64,000 bases of DNA from Paenibacillus aceti (GTDB lineage Bacteria > Bacillota > Bacilli > Paenibacillales > Paenibacillaceae): assembly GCF_003614185.1 (NCBI RefSeq), contig NZ_KZ987724.1, positions 2,395,360-2,459,359 on the forward strand. The letters are read 5' to 3'. The stretch's first letter is position 1, and each line of letters opens with the position of its first letter. The notes under the pieces are model-generated. The model made no database searches. It saw nothing but the letters and a program-made list of their open reading frames with translations, and was not told the DNA's origin. The translations under genes were made by a program, and so were the position numbers. Shown here piece after piece: positions 45,484-55,292 of the stretch.

Positions 45484-46452
45484 CTACCTCTTTCTGGCGA
45501 CAAATGCGACCCAGTCTTCTTCCCGTGCCGCTTCTACAATTTCGAAACCAGCCGACACGAGCGCTTCCTGTACAATTTGCTCCTTATTCTTATAAATTCC
45601 TGATGCGATATAATATCCGCCCGATTGCAGTGCCTCATATACGTCCTCGATGAAGAGCAGTATAATTTCGGCCAAAATATTCGCAACCACCACACGAACC
45701 GGTAGCTTCACGTCAAGGGCGAGCTGTTCCCCCTGTTTCAACACGGATAGCAAATCGCTCTCGACGACCTGAATCCGGTCTTCCAGACGGTTCAATTCTG
45801 TATTCTCCGTGGCGCTGGTCACCGCGATTGGATCAAGGTCAAGCGCAAGCACTCTTGAAGCCCCCAGCTGGCAGGCGCCGATCGCTAATATCCCCGAACC
45901 CGTCCCGACATCGATCACTTCATCGCCCTCCTGGATGACTCCTTCCAGAGTACGCAGACAGAGTGAAGTCGTCGGGTGAGTTCCTGTGCCGAAGGCCATC
46001 CCGGGGTCAAGCTCGATAATTTTCTCCGCCGGGGACTGCGGCGTATAATCCTCCCAGGTCGGCTTGATCGTCAGCTTCTCCGATACACGCAGCGGCTTGA
46101 AATATTGCTTCCAGTTATTCGCCCAGTCATCTTCTCTTACGTCTCGGACTGTGATCTCTGCCTCGCCTGGATCAATATTGAAGTCACGGAGCTCTTCAGT
46201 ACGCTCCTTAACCTGTTTGATTACTTCATCCATATCGCTACCTTGCGCAAAATATCCACTGACCTTCGCTTCCCCTTCAGGAATGTCATTAGGTGGAATT
46301 TCAAACCACTGGCCCAGCGAAGTGTCTCTCGGTTTGCTATTATCGACATGCTCTTCAATCGTCACACCGCCGGCCCCTGCTTCATGCAGAAAGTTTGAGA
46401 CCATTTCCACCGCTTCCTCAGTAGTATGTATAGTAAGTTCTTTCCAGATCAT
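45484..46452 (-). CDS. prmA: Ribosomal protein L11 methyltransferase PrmA
   Basis: PrmA of 322 residues, which trimethylates ribosomal protein uL11. N-terminal substrate domain (MIWKELTIHTTEEAVE), then the SAM-binding motif VIDVGTGSGILAIGA near residue 185, LDLDPIAV, and the catalytic NILAEII. Preceded by GGAGG. Followed by the M50 gene. In B. subtilis prmA follows dnaJ directly; here four small genes lie between. Confidence 0.95.
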   Translation of the reverse strand: MIWKELTIHTTEEAVEMVSNFLHEAGAGGVTIEEHVDNSKPRDTSLGQWFEIPPNDIPEGEAKVSGYFAQGSDMDEVIKQVKERTEELRDFNIDPGEAEITVRDVREDDWANNWKQYFKPLRVSEKLTIKPTWEDYTPQSPAEKIIELDPGMAFGTGTHPTTSLCLRTLEGVIQEGDEVIDVGTGSGILAIGACQLGASRVLALDLDPIAVTSATENTELNRLEDRIQVVESDLLSVLKQGEQLALDVKLPVRVVVANILAEIILLFIEDVYEALQSGGYYIASGIYKNKEQIVQEALVSAGFEIVEAAREEDWVAFVARKR

Positions 46453-46516
46453 CGTATGATTTCCTCCTTAACATCCATGCATAAGATTTATTGTACTATA
46501 TTTTATTGCAAGTTGA

Positions 46517-46541
46517 CAAAAAAGCCGCATAAGCGGCTTTT
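46517..46541 (-). terminator. Terminator after the YfhD-like gene
   Basis: Stem AAAGCCGC/GCGGCTTT with a 4-base loop (46521-46540), then TTTTTT on the minus strand, 13 bases beyond the stop codon. Confidence 0.88.
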
Positions 46542-46553
46542 CTGACAAATCAT

Positions 46554-46742
46554 TTATAGACGTTTGTGATTTTTAAGCTTATCGTGCTGCATGCGGGCAT
46601 CCGCTCGTTCACTTCGTTCTAACGCTTCCCAATCCTCCTGATCCGCCTGGTCCCGGGAGAACTCGACATCTTCAAATCGGCCATCTGATAGGGATCTAGG
46701 AGTGGACTTCTTATGTTCATGGTTGGATTTTGAATGACTCAA
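46554..46742 (-). CDS. Small YfhD-like hydrophilic protein
   Basis: Highly charged protein of 62 residues without membrane segment. The middle DVEFSRDQADQEDWEALERSERADAR resembles (in two parts, DVEFSRDQADQEDW and EALERSERADAR) the core of YfhD-type small proteins of Bacilli, whose function is unknown. It has its own terminator. Gene reality is supported by length, position and codon pattern; the family name is tentative. Confidence 0.65.
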   Translation of the reverse strand: MSHSKSNHEHKKSTPRSLSDGRFEDVEFSRDQADQEDWEALERSERADARMQHDKLKNHKRL

Positions 46743-46821
46743 ACTTCATCTCTCCTTCTCGTATTCCTTCTCTTCATGTATGAAGCTTCTCTACTATCGA
46801 TCTAATTTATTGAACTGCGGC

Positions 46822-47184
46822 TTACATCATACCTCCGGCTTCCTCAACAATACGAAGCGCCTGATGATGAATCCCCTCATCAACAACCGCTGTCAGCAGA
46901 ATATCATGTCCTGTAGGGCCACCCTGTCCGCCATGGCTCATGCCGCTATTCGATGGATCTGCCGCAGACAGAACCCCGCTGGAGCTGGCCAGATCAGAGC
47001 CATGCAGCATCGCCGGCATCCCCGTACGATCAGCGAGGGATTGAAATAAACCGGAGTTCTGCTCCGAGTAACGCGTGAATCGGTCGATCGACACATCGAG
47101 CGCCCTGAGCGCATTCAGCTTACGAGCCGCGCCTTCAGCCTCTTCCGGGCTTTTGAAATAGGCTAATATATTTTTCTCACCCAT
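46822..47184 (-). CDS. Hypothetical protein, 120 residues
   Basis: I do not recognise a named family. The N-terminus ILAYFKSPEEAEGAARKLNALR predicts a beta-alpha ferredoxin-like half, and a similar ILLTAVVDEGIHHQALRIVEEAG is at the C-terminus, joined by a Gly/Ser-rich linker. The pattern recalls stress proteins that modulate DNA or membrane binding, but no catalytic residues are visible. Start ATG 47184 follows GGGGAAGG. Divergent from the next gene. Confidence 0.65.
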   Translation of the reverse strand: MGEKNILAYFKSPEEAEGAARKLNALRALDVSIDRFTRYSEQNSGLFQSLADRTGMPAMLHGSDLASSSGVLSAADPSNSGMSHGGQGGPTGHDILLTAVVDEGIHHQALRIVEEAGGMM

Positions 47185-47406
47185 ATCATAACCTGCCTTC
47201 CCCTATTCCGGTCGAACCGGCTTGATCAGGAGTTTCTGCAAATGCAAATACAGATGCAGTTTCCTTGAAGTTTTATCATGTATGCTTCGAATCTTTTTTA
47301 TACAATGGTTTAATTAAAATTTGAAACCCTAGGACAGGTTCTACGTATTACTTAAATAGCTAAAGCAATTCAAACGAATAGATTACAGGAGGGTATTTAC
47401 AGAACA

Positions 47407-47871
47407 ATGCTGAAGAAGATGATGTTGATCGTGATGGCGTTTACTTTACTGATCGCCTTCACCAATCCCGATTATGCCGATGCTAGACGAGGCGGCGGTT
47501 TCAGATCCGGACCTAGAAGCTACACACCTACACCCAAGAAGTCAACGACCAACAACAATTATAAAAAATCGGATACCACGACCAATAATAAAATGTCCGG
47601 CACTACAGCTACCAGCGGGGCAAATACCAAACGCGGATTCTTCAGCGGTGGCAGCTTCATGAAGGGCCTGATGGTCGGCGGCTTGGCCGGAATGTTATTC
47701 GGCGGCCTGTTCGGCAATATGGGCTTCCTCGGCAATATGCTGGGAATGGCTGTGAACTTACTGGCGATTTACTTCGTTATTATGATCGTCATGTCGCTGT
47801 TCCAGCGCTTCAGAAGAAAGCCGCAGCAGCCAAACGGTCCTAATGATTATAACCGTGGAGGAAGGTATTAA
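47407..47871 (+). CDS. Secreted/membrane protein with Arg-Gly-rich start and C-terminal membrane segments
   Basis: Protein of 154 residues. A signal peptide (residues 1-26, MLKKMMLIVMAFTLLIAF... cut after YADA) leads to a region RRGGGFRSGPRSYTP and a Thr/Asn/Lys-rich low-complexity stretch (about 45-75). A Gly-rich segment (SFMKGLMVGGLAGMLFGGLFG) and one further hydrophobic segment (about 115-137) follow. This layout equals the N-terminal part of bacterial Tim44-like membrane proteins without the Tim44 domain. Function unknown. Followed by the YxcD gene after 4 bases. Confidence 0.75.
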   Translation: MLKKMMLIVMAFTLLIAFTNPDYADARRGGGFRSGPRSYTPTPKKSTTNNNYKKSDTTTNNKMSGTTATSGANTKRGFFSGGSFMKGLMVGGLAGMLFGGLFGNMGFLGNMLGMAVNLLAIYFVIMIVMSLFQRFRRKPQQPNGPNDYNRGGRY

Positions 47872-47875
47872 TCAC

Positions 47876-48169
47876 ATGGTTCTTAGTATGGATGAAATTA
47901 TTAACGCCATATGTCTCCATACCGCAGAGAGAACCGGAGTCCGGCCCACCGACGTTCAAGTTGAGCTAAGCTGGGATGAGGAATACGGCTACACTGGAGA
48001 GATATGGGTGAACGGACGCAGCCGATACATTGTCGAGCTGAACATTATTGAAGCGATCATGCAATATGTATACCGGGAATATGGAATTCGCGCTTTCCGC
48101 GATGATATTACTCTGGATTTGGACGAGGAGATCACGGCCATCATCCAGGAGCCGGAGCAAGCCTATTGA
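47876..48169 (+). CDS. YxcD family protein
   Basis: Small acidic cytoplasmic protein of 97 residues matching the YxcD family (DUF2653), with VQVELSWDEEYGYTGEIW and REYGIRAFRDDITLDLDEEITAII. Function unknown. ATG 47876 has GGAGGAAGG 10 bases ahead, and lies 4 bases after the upstream stop, suggesting a two-gene operon. A bidirectional terminator follows. Confidence 0.78.
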   Translation: MVLSMDEIINAICLHTAERTGVRPTDVQVELSWDEEYGYTGEIWVNGRSRYIVELNIIEAIMQYVYREYGIRAFRDDITLDLDEEITAIIQEPEQAY

Positions 48170-48250
48170 CCCATGGATACGAAGATCGAAGGTCGAGTTC
48201 GGGATATGTTTCTGCCCGAGCTTGGCCTTTTTGCTTGGAACGAATCTAAA

Positions 48251-48304
48251 AAAGAGGATATCCCCCCATCACCATAGATCTGGTTCATAGGGAATATCCT
48301 CTTT
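48251..48304. terminator. Bidirectional terminator between yxcD and dnaJ
   Basis: Stem AAAGAGGATAT/ATATCCTCTTT with A-run on one side and T-run on the other, placed between two convergent genes. It serves the YxcD gene on the plus strand and dnaJ on the minus strand. Confidence 0.85.
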
Positions 48305-48322
48305 ATCTTTTATAGAAACGGA

Positions 48323-49441
48323 TCAGTCTCCACGAAATGCCTTCTTCATGCGGTCAAAAAATGATTGCTCATTCTCATGGGTTTGCTCCCCGCTAAGTGA
48401 GGCGAATTGACGCAATAGCTCCTTCTGCTCATCGCTCAGCTTGCTAGGGGTAATGACCACCACTTTGACATGCTGGTCGCCCTGGCCAACTCCCCGTAAT
48501 TTAGGCACACCCTTGCCTTTCAAGCGGAAGAAGGTACCGGTTTGCGTACCAGCAGGAATCTTCAGCTTGACCTTCTCGCTCAGCGTCGGAATCTCAATCT
48601 CGTCACCCAGCGCCGCCTGAGCAAATGTAAGCGGGACTTCGCAATAGATATCGTCGCCCTCACGCTCAAAGAAATCATGCGATTTCACATGAATGACAAT
48701 GTACAGATCACCCGCAGGGCCTCCGCGAAGTCCGCCTTCCCCTTCACCGGCCATGCGCATTTGTGAACCGTCATCCACCCCCGCAGGAATGCGGATGTGA
48801 ATCTTGCGCTGCTTCTTCACCTGACCGTTGCCGCCACAGGTTGTGCATTTCTCCTTGATGATCTTGCCCTTACCGCCGCAGTTGCTGCAAGCACGACGAT
48901 TGACCATACGGCCAAACGGCGTATTCTGCACAACTTCCTGCTGGCCGCTGCCGTGACAGACGGAGCAGGTCTCCGGCTTGGTTCCTGGTTTGGCTCCAGA
49001 GCCGAAGCAGGTGTCGCAGCTCTCCGTTCTAGGGATGCGAATATCCATCTCTTTTCCGAAGACCGCTTCCTTGAATTCAATCGTTAAATTATATTGCAGA
49101 TCGCTCCCACGCTGCGGTGCATTCGGATCACGGCGGCCACCGCCACCGAAGAACATATCGAAGATATCGCCGAAGCCGCTGAAGTCGCCCCCTTGGAAGC
49201 CGCCGCCCATACCCTGGTTCGGATCGACATGTCCGTATTGGTCATAGCGTGCCCGTTTGCCACTATCACTCAGAACATCGTAAGCTTCCTTGACCTCTTT
49301 AAATTTATCCTCCGCATCGCTCGCCTTGTTCACGTCCGGATGATATTGGCGCGCCAGCTTGCGATATGCCTTCTTGATCTCATCCTCATTGGCGCCCTTG
49401 GAGACACCAAGCACTTCATAATAATCTCGCTTCTCAGCCAT
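48323..49441 (-). CDS. dnaJ: Molecular chaperone DnaJ
   Basis: Type I J-protein of 372 residues, co-chaperone of DnaK. J domain (1-70) with HPD in QYHPDVN, Gly/Phe-rich linker (75-105), zinc domain with four CxxCxGxG motifs ([32 protein letters not shown]), then the client-binding C-terminal domains. Last gene of hrcA-grpE-dnaK-dnaJ; preceded by a hairpin in the dnaK-dnaJ gap. Confidence 0.97.
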   Translation of the reverse strand: MAEKRDYYEVLGVSKGANEDEIKKAYRKLARQYHPDVNKASDAEDKFKEVKEAYDVLSDSGKRARYDQYGHVDPNQGMGGGFQGGDFSGFGDIFDMFFGGGGRRDPNAPQRGSDLQYNLTIEFKEAVFGKEMDIRIPRTESCDTCFGSGAKPGTKPETCSVCHGSGQQEVVQNTPFGRMVNRRACSNCGGKGKIIKEKCTTCGGNGQVKKQRKIHIRIPAGVDDGSQMRMAGEGEGGLRGGPAGDLYIVIHVKSHDFFEREGDDIYCEVPLTFAQAALGDEIEIPTLSEKVKLKIPAGTQTGTFFRLKGKGVPKLRGVGQGDQHVKVVVITPSKLSDEQKELLRQFASLSGEQTHENEQSFFDRMKKAFRGD

Positions 49442-49506
49442 CCTTCCACCCCCGTTATCGCTTGATTGGCGTGCCGAAAGTAAATCCTTCCCTTAATCCG
49501 GCAAAA

Positions 49507-49548
49507 GGAAAGTCAAAGCGCGTCAAATGCCCGACACTTTGACCTTCC
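49507..49548 (-). promoter_or_regulatory. Hairpin in the dnaK-dnaJ gap
   Basis: GGAAAGTCAAAG and CTTTGACCTTCC form an imperfect 11-12 bp stem between dnaK and dnaJ, without a T-run. Such a hairpin would reduce read-through or shape mRNA stability. Confidence 0.5.
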
Positions 49549-49600
49549 CATTCACCAAAGCCTATTTCATATCAAAATTGACCTATGAGCAGGCGTTATT

Positions 49601-51454
<1,854 letters not shown>

Positions 51455-51526
51455 TTAAAAAGTTCAAATCGTAAATTACAAATTTGTTAGCGACTACAGC
51501 TTCGCTGTTATAATGCTGTTGCCGAT

Positions 51527-52126
51527 TTAGCCGCTGACTTTAACCATAGCTGGCCGGAGCACCTTATCTTTAAGAAGATACCCTCTTTGAACTTCCTCAA
51601 CGACGATACCTTCCTCGTATTCATCCGATTCCACCTGCATGATCGCTTGATGGAATTCAGGATTAAACACTTCGCCGACAGTCTCCATCTTCACGAGACC
51701 CTCAGCCTGCAGCACAGTCTCGAACTGGCGGATGATCATCTCGACGCCTTTGGCGTACGCCGCGACCTCCTCGTTATCACTAACTGTGCTCAAGGCTCTC
51801 TCGAAGTTATCAATAACAGGAAGCAGCTCGGAGATCAGCTTGGATGAAGCATATTTAGCCAGATCTTCCTTTTCTTTTACCGTACGGCGCCGGAAATTAT
51901 CATAATCAGCCTGGACACGCAAGAGCCGCTGCTGCTGCTCCAACAATTCAGCCTGAAGCTTCTTCAGCTCACCGTTAGCATTCTCCTCAGCGGCTGCTTC
52001 CGCTGCTTTCTCAGTCTGTTGTTCCTTCGGCTCCTCCGCCTCATGACCATGATCTTGATTCACATCCACGCCATTCAATTCTTCCTCGATATTGATATTA
52101 TCTTGAACCGGCTGTTGTTCTTTCAA
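51527..52126 (-). CDS. grpE: Nucleotide exchange factor GrpE
   Basis: GrpE of 199 residues: acidic disordered N-terminus (1-60), long coiled coil (about 60-110, ELLEQQQRLLRVQADYDNFRRR), then the beta-rich head (EVFNPEFHQAIMQV, GYLLKDKVLRPAMVKV). Starts with TTG 52126 behind AAGGAGGTGA. Releases ADP from DnaK. Confidence 0.97.
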   Translation of the reverse strand: MKEQQPVQDNINIEEELNGVDVNQDHGHEAEEPKEQQTEKAAEAAAEENANGELKKLQAELLEQQQRLLRVQADYDNFRRRTVKEKEDLAKYASSKLISELLPVIDNFERALSTVSDNEEVAAYAKGVEMIIRQFETVLQAEGLVKMETVGEVFNPEFHQAIMQVESDEYEEGIVVEEVQRGYLLKDKVLRPAMVKVSG

Positions 52127-52159
52127 GATGTCACCTCCTTGACTTTCCCTTACTAATGA

Positions 52160-53197
52160 TTATTTCTCATGCATTCTGGTAAAAAACTGGGTTAAGTTCT
52201 TGGACAATATATCCAAAATCGGTATCACCCGAGCATAATCCATCCGAGTTGGTCCCAAAATACCAATCGTTCCAACCGATTCGCCTTCAATCGCATAAGT
52301 TGCTGTAATCAGACTGCAATTGGCGAAGGCATCATGATTAATCTCGGAACCGATGCGCACTTGAATTCCCGTGCCTGCCGAAGCAGTAGCCAGCATCTTC
52401 ATTAATGTCGGCGTCTCCTCGAACAGATCAAGAATGCCTTTAATCTTGTCGACATCCCTGAATTCGGGCTGTGTCAGCATGTTGGTCGCTCCGCTAAGGA
52501 TTAGCCGCTGGCCCTCCTGACCATTGTCAAAGGCCTCATCCAGCACCTTCATCAATTCCTCGAAATGCGTAACATAACGCTGCATTTCCTGGCCAAGCTC
52601 ATTGTACAGAGCGGATTTCAATTTGTAGATTGGAACTCCTGTCAATTTGTAATTCAGTAAATTGACGACCTTCTCCATTTCCGAAATCGAGACGCCGGCT
52701 GGAATCGTTACGGTCTTGTTCTCCACCTGTCCGGTACTCGTCACGATAATCGCTACCGCCGTATTATCCTTCAGCGGAAGCAGTTGGAAATGCCGCAAAG
52801 ACGTATGAAAAACTTCCGGCCCAAGCAGGATGGAAGTGTAATTCGTCATATGGGATAGAATCGTTCCGGCATGCTGCATAACCTGTTCAAGTGCATTTAG
52901 TTTTTCCGCAAAGAACATTTTCATTGTAGCTACTTCTTCAGGAGCAAGCAAATTTAATGGGGATAAATGATCCACATAGTACCGATAACCTTTATGGGAC
53001 GGGATACGTCCGGCCGAGGTATGCGGCTGCTCCAGAAAACCAAGCTCCTCAAGATCAGCCATCTCATTACGGATCGTAGCGGGACTATACCCGACATCGC
53101 CGCGTTTGGAGATGCTTCGGGACCCCACCGGCTCCGCCGAGCGAATATAGTCATCTACAATAGCATTCAATATCATTCTCTGGCGTTCCGTCAACAT
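52160..53197 (-). CDS. hrcA: Heat-inducible transcription repressor HrcA
   Basis: HrcA of 345 residues, repressor that binds CIRCE. N-terminal winged helix (MLTERQRMILNAIVDDYIRSAEPVGSRSI) and GAF-like central and C-terminal parts (GPTRMDYARVIPILD). ATG 53197 is used because GGAGGGATATCC lies directly upstream. First gene of the operon, just behind the CIRCE element, so it represses itself; GroE folding of HrcA sets the heat response in the family. Confidence 0.97.
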   Translation of the reverse strand: MLTERQRMILNAIVDDYIRSAEPVGSRSISKRGDVGYSPATIRNEMADLEELGFLEQPHTSAGRIPSHKGYRYYVDHLSPLNLLAPEEVATMKMFFAEKLNALEQVMQHAGTILSHMTNYTSILLGPEVFHTSLRHFQLLPLKDNTAVAIIVTSTGQVENKTVTIPAGVSISEMEKVVNLLNYKLTGVPIYKLKSALYNELGQEMQRYVTHFEELMKVLDEAFDNGQEGQRLILSGATNMLTQPEFRDVDKIKGILDLFEETPTLMKMLATASAGTGIQVRIGSEINHDAFANCSLITATYAIEGESVGTIGILGPTRMDYARVIPILDILSKNLTQFFTRMHEK

Positions 53198-53234
53198 GGA
53201 TATCCCTCCTAGATCCAAGATTTTGATGCGGTCG

Positions 53235-53261
53235 TTAGCACTCGACCGGGTCGAGTGCTAA
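53235..53261 (-). promoter_or_regulatory. CIRCE operator of the hrcA operon
   Basis: TTAGCACTC-N9-GAGTGCTAA, identical to the consensus. The nine-base spacer (GACCGGGTC) is itself palindromic, so the arms extend to 13 bp around a single central base. It lies 38 bases before the hrcA ATG and just downstream of the promoter. Confidence 0.97.
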
Positions 53262-53272
53262 ACCCTATTACA

Positions 53273-53302
53273 AAAATACCAAACCAACCTGACCATTGTC
53301 AA
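53273..53302 (-). promoter_or_regulatory. SigA promoter of hrcA
   Basis: Minus-strand TTGACA (53297-53302), 18-base spacer, TATTTT (53273-53278). The CIRCE site covers the expected transcription start. Confidence 0.75.
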
Positions 53303-53303
53303 G

Positions 53304-53771
53304 TCAGTCCAGTATCTTGAGCACAGCTATTTCATCACAAGCATGCTGCTTGGCGCAATTCACGCAATCCGTCCATACTTTCTCCGGGAAAATATTTTTC
53401 TCTACAACATCGAAGCCGCTCTTCAGAAAGAAGGAAACCTCATAGGTCAGTGCCATCACCTTCGGGATACCTAGCGCTCTTGCCTCTTCTACCAGCTGTC
53501 TGACCAGCATGGAGCCGAGCCCTTGCCCTTTGTAGCCTTCAGCGATGCCGAGCGAGCGAATCTCCACGAGTTCATCGCCCAGTTTGCATAGTGATCCGCA
53601 GCCAACGATCGTTCCGTCCACCTCAGTTACTACGAAATCATCGATCAGCCGTTCCAGCGCTTTACGAGAGCGCGGCAGCATGATTCCTTTGCGTGCATAA
53701 TCATCAATCAGTAGGTATAATTGCTCCACATCCTTAAGTGTTGCTCTTCTGCTTACCGCGACGGCTGGCAT
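53304..53771 (-). CDS. GNAT N-acetyltransferase, N-acetylglutamate-synthase-like
   Basis: Acetyltransferase of 155 residues with the GNAT motif A (EIRSLGIAEGYKGQGLGSMLV, i.e. LGI...GYKGQGLGS) and LGIPKVMALTYEVSFFLKSGF. It resembles the short stand-alone synthases (ArgA-like) that acetylate glutamate. The C-terminal CVNCAKQHAC motif (CxxCxxxxxC) is common in this group. ATG 53771 follows GGGGGAGAG. Its position just upstream of hrcA is not informative about function. Confidence 0.78.
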   Translation of the reverse strand: MPAVAVSRRATLKDVEQLYLLIDDYARKGIMLPRSRKALERLIDDFVVTEVDGTIVGCGSLCKLGDELVEIRSLGIAEGYKGQGLGSMLVRQLVEEARALGIPKVMALTYEVSFFLKSGFDVVEKNIFPEKVWTDCVNCAKQHACDEIAVLKILD

Positions 53772-53939
53772 AGCTCTCCCCCTCAATCTCCATCTTGATT
53801 TCCAATATTTAATACGAATAAATATACATCATGACGTATAAAACTTCAAGAGAGAAAATTCGTTCTGCTATGGGAGGGAGAAACTATAGGTGAACTAAGG
53901 CTAGTGCGAATGCACACTTTAGTCCTGTATATAATGAAA

Positions 53940-53977
53940 GAACAAAGGATATCGCCGGAATGGCGACAGCTTTGTTC
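53940..53977 (-). terminator. Terminator after hemW
   Basis: Stem GAACAAAG/CTTTGTTC around an inner TCGCC/GGCGA helix, then a T-rich stretch on the minus strand, about 18 bases after the hemW stop. A second hairpin (about 53894-53923, GTGC-GAAT-GCAC core) follows. Confidence 0.78.
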
Positions 53978-53994
53978 TTCATTCGAGTTCATAT

Positions 53995-55212
53995 TTATTT
54001 AGGTTCCGTGAGGGTGTCGATAAATTCGGCGAACACCTCGTTACCGAACAAGAGTCCTTTCTCGCTAAGGCGATAGCCGCCTCCATCCTCATGGCGTTCA
54101 AGTAAGCCGGCCTCCAGCATTTTGCGTAAATGGCTGCCAAACATGTCCTCAAGCTTCACGGCAAATTGAGCCTCGAAATCAGCATCACGGATCCCGTCCA
54201 GCATGCGAAGGCCGACCATCATGAAGTCCTCCATCGCTTCCTCGCGCGGTACGACAAATTGCTCCAGACGCGGGAGCCTTGAGCTCGCCGCTTCCACGTA
54301 AGGATTCACGCCCTTGATATTCATATGGCGCTGATGGCCCACATAGCCGTGGGCTCCTGCACCGAACCCATAATAATCCTCATTTCGCCAATAAGTGATA
54401 TTATGACGGCTCTCATAGCCCGGTTTAGCAAAATTGCTGATTTCATACTGCCTATATCCGGCTTCCTTCATTCGTTGCATCAACAGCAAGTACATCTTCA
54501 GCTCATCCTCTTCATCCGGAAGCGGAAGCTGATTTTTCTTATATAACGTATGGAATAGCGTATTCTCTTCCACCTTCAGACTATAGATCGAGTAATGAGG
54601 CAGATCCAGCTCAAGGGCTTTTTGTACGCTGTAATCAAGCATTTCCACGGTCTGATTCGGCAGACCGAACATTAAATCGATCGAGAGATTATGCAGTCCT
54701 GCCTTATGGGCATTCTCCAGGCTGCGATATACATCGACGGTATTGTGAATACGGCCAATTCCCGAGAGCAGCTCATTCTGGAACGCCTGGACGCCGAAGC
54801 TAACCCGGTTTACACCGCCTTCATGCATCACCTTCAGCTTCTCAAGATCGGTCGTACCCGGGTTGGCCTCCATGGAGAATTCAATATCTGCTGCAAAATT
54901 CGGGAAATGCTTGCGTATTGAAGCGAGGAAAAATTCCATCTCCTGTGGATTTAATACGGTAGGCGTCCCCCCGCCGACGAAGATGCTGCGAATTTCCCCT
55001 GGAGGAGCATCGCGAACTGTAAGCTCCATTTCGTGGTCCAAAGCCCGTAAATAGTCCATGACCGGCTGATCCTTCAATACATATGAATTGAAATCGCAGT
55101 AGAAGCATTTATTCGTACAGAAGGGAATATGAATATAGATCGCCTTCGGAGCAGATGATCCTGCTTCAATGATCTGTTCAGGCATTCCCTCATTATTTGT
55201 CATGTCGTTCAC
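53995..55212 (-). CDS. hemW: Heme chaperone HemW
   Basis: Radical SAM protein of 405 residues that binds heme and delivers it to target proteins. The SAM motif C-x3-C-x2-C is in IPFCTNKCFYCDFNSY near residue 32. The fourth cysteine of true coproporphyrinogen dehydrogenase (HemN) is replaced by F, so it is HemW. GGGTPTVL and a C-terminal winged-helix region (VGLRMLDGI, YRLSEKGLLFGNEVF) match the family. Downstream of lepA as in B. subtilis. Confidence 0.94.
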   Translation of the reverse strand: MNDMTNNEGMPEQIIEAGSSAPKAIYIHIPFCTNKCFYCDFNSYVLKDQPVMDYLRALDHEMELTVRDAPPGEIRSIFVGGGTPTVLNPQEMEFFLASIRKHFPNFAADIEFSMEANPGTTDLEKLKVMHEGGVNRVSFGVQAFQNELLSGIGRIHNTVDVYRSLENAHKAGLHNLSIDLMFGLPNQTVEMLDYSVQKALELDLPHYSIYSLKVEENTLFHTLYKKNQLPLPDEEDELKMYLLLMQRMKEAGYRQYEISNFAKPGYESRHNITYWRNEDYYGFGAGAHGYVGHQRHMNIKGVNPYVEAASSRLPRLEQFVVPREEAMEDFMMVGLRMLDGIRDADFEAQFAVKLEDMFGSHLRKMLEAGLLERHEDGGGYRLSEKGLLFGNEVFAEFIDTLTEPK

Positions 55213-55245
55213 GGCAATGCCTCCTTAAATATACATTATAAGTCA

Positions 55246-55268
55246 AAAGGAAAGCCCGAAGGCTTCCC
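55246..55268 (-). terminator. Terminator after lepA
   Basis: GGGAAGCC-UUCG-GGCUUUCC on the minus strand, a stable UUCG tetraloop hairpin with one G-U pair, followed by TTTT; 25 bases beyond the lepA stop. Confidence 0.82.
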
Positions 55269-55292
55269 CTATTGAATATGAAGATATCTCTT

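Noticed and set aside
53995-55212. Oxygen-independent coproporphyrinogen III dehydrogenase (HemN)
   Set aside because: The fourth cysteine after the radical SAM motif is replaced by phenylalanine (CYCDF), which marks HemW.
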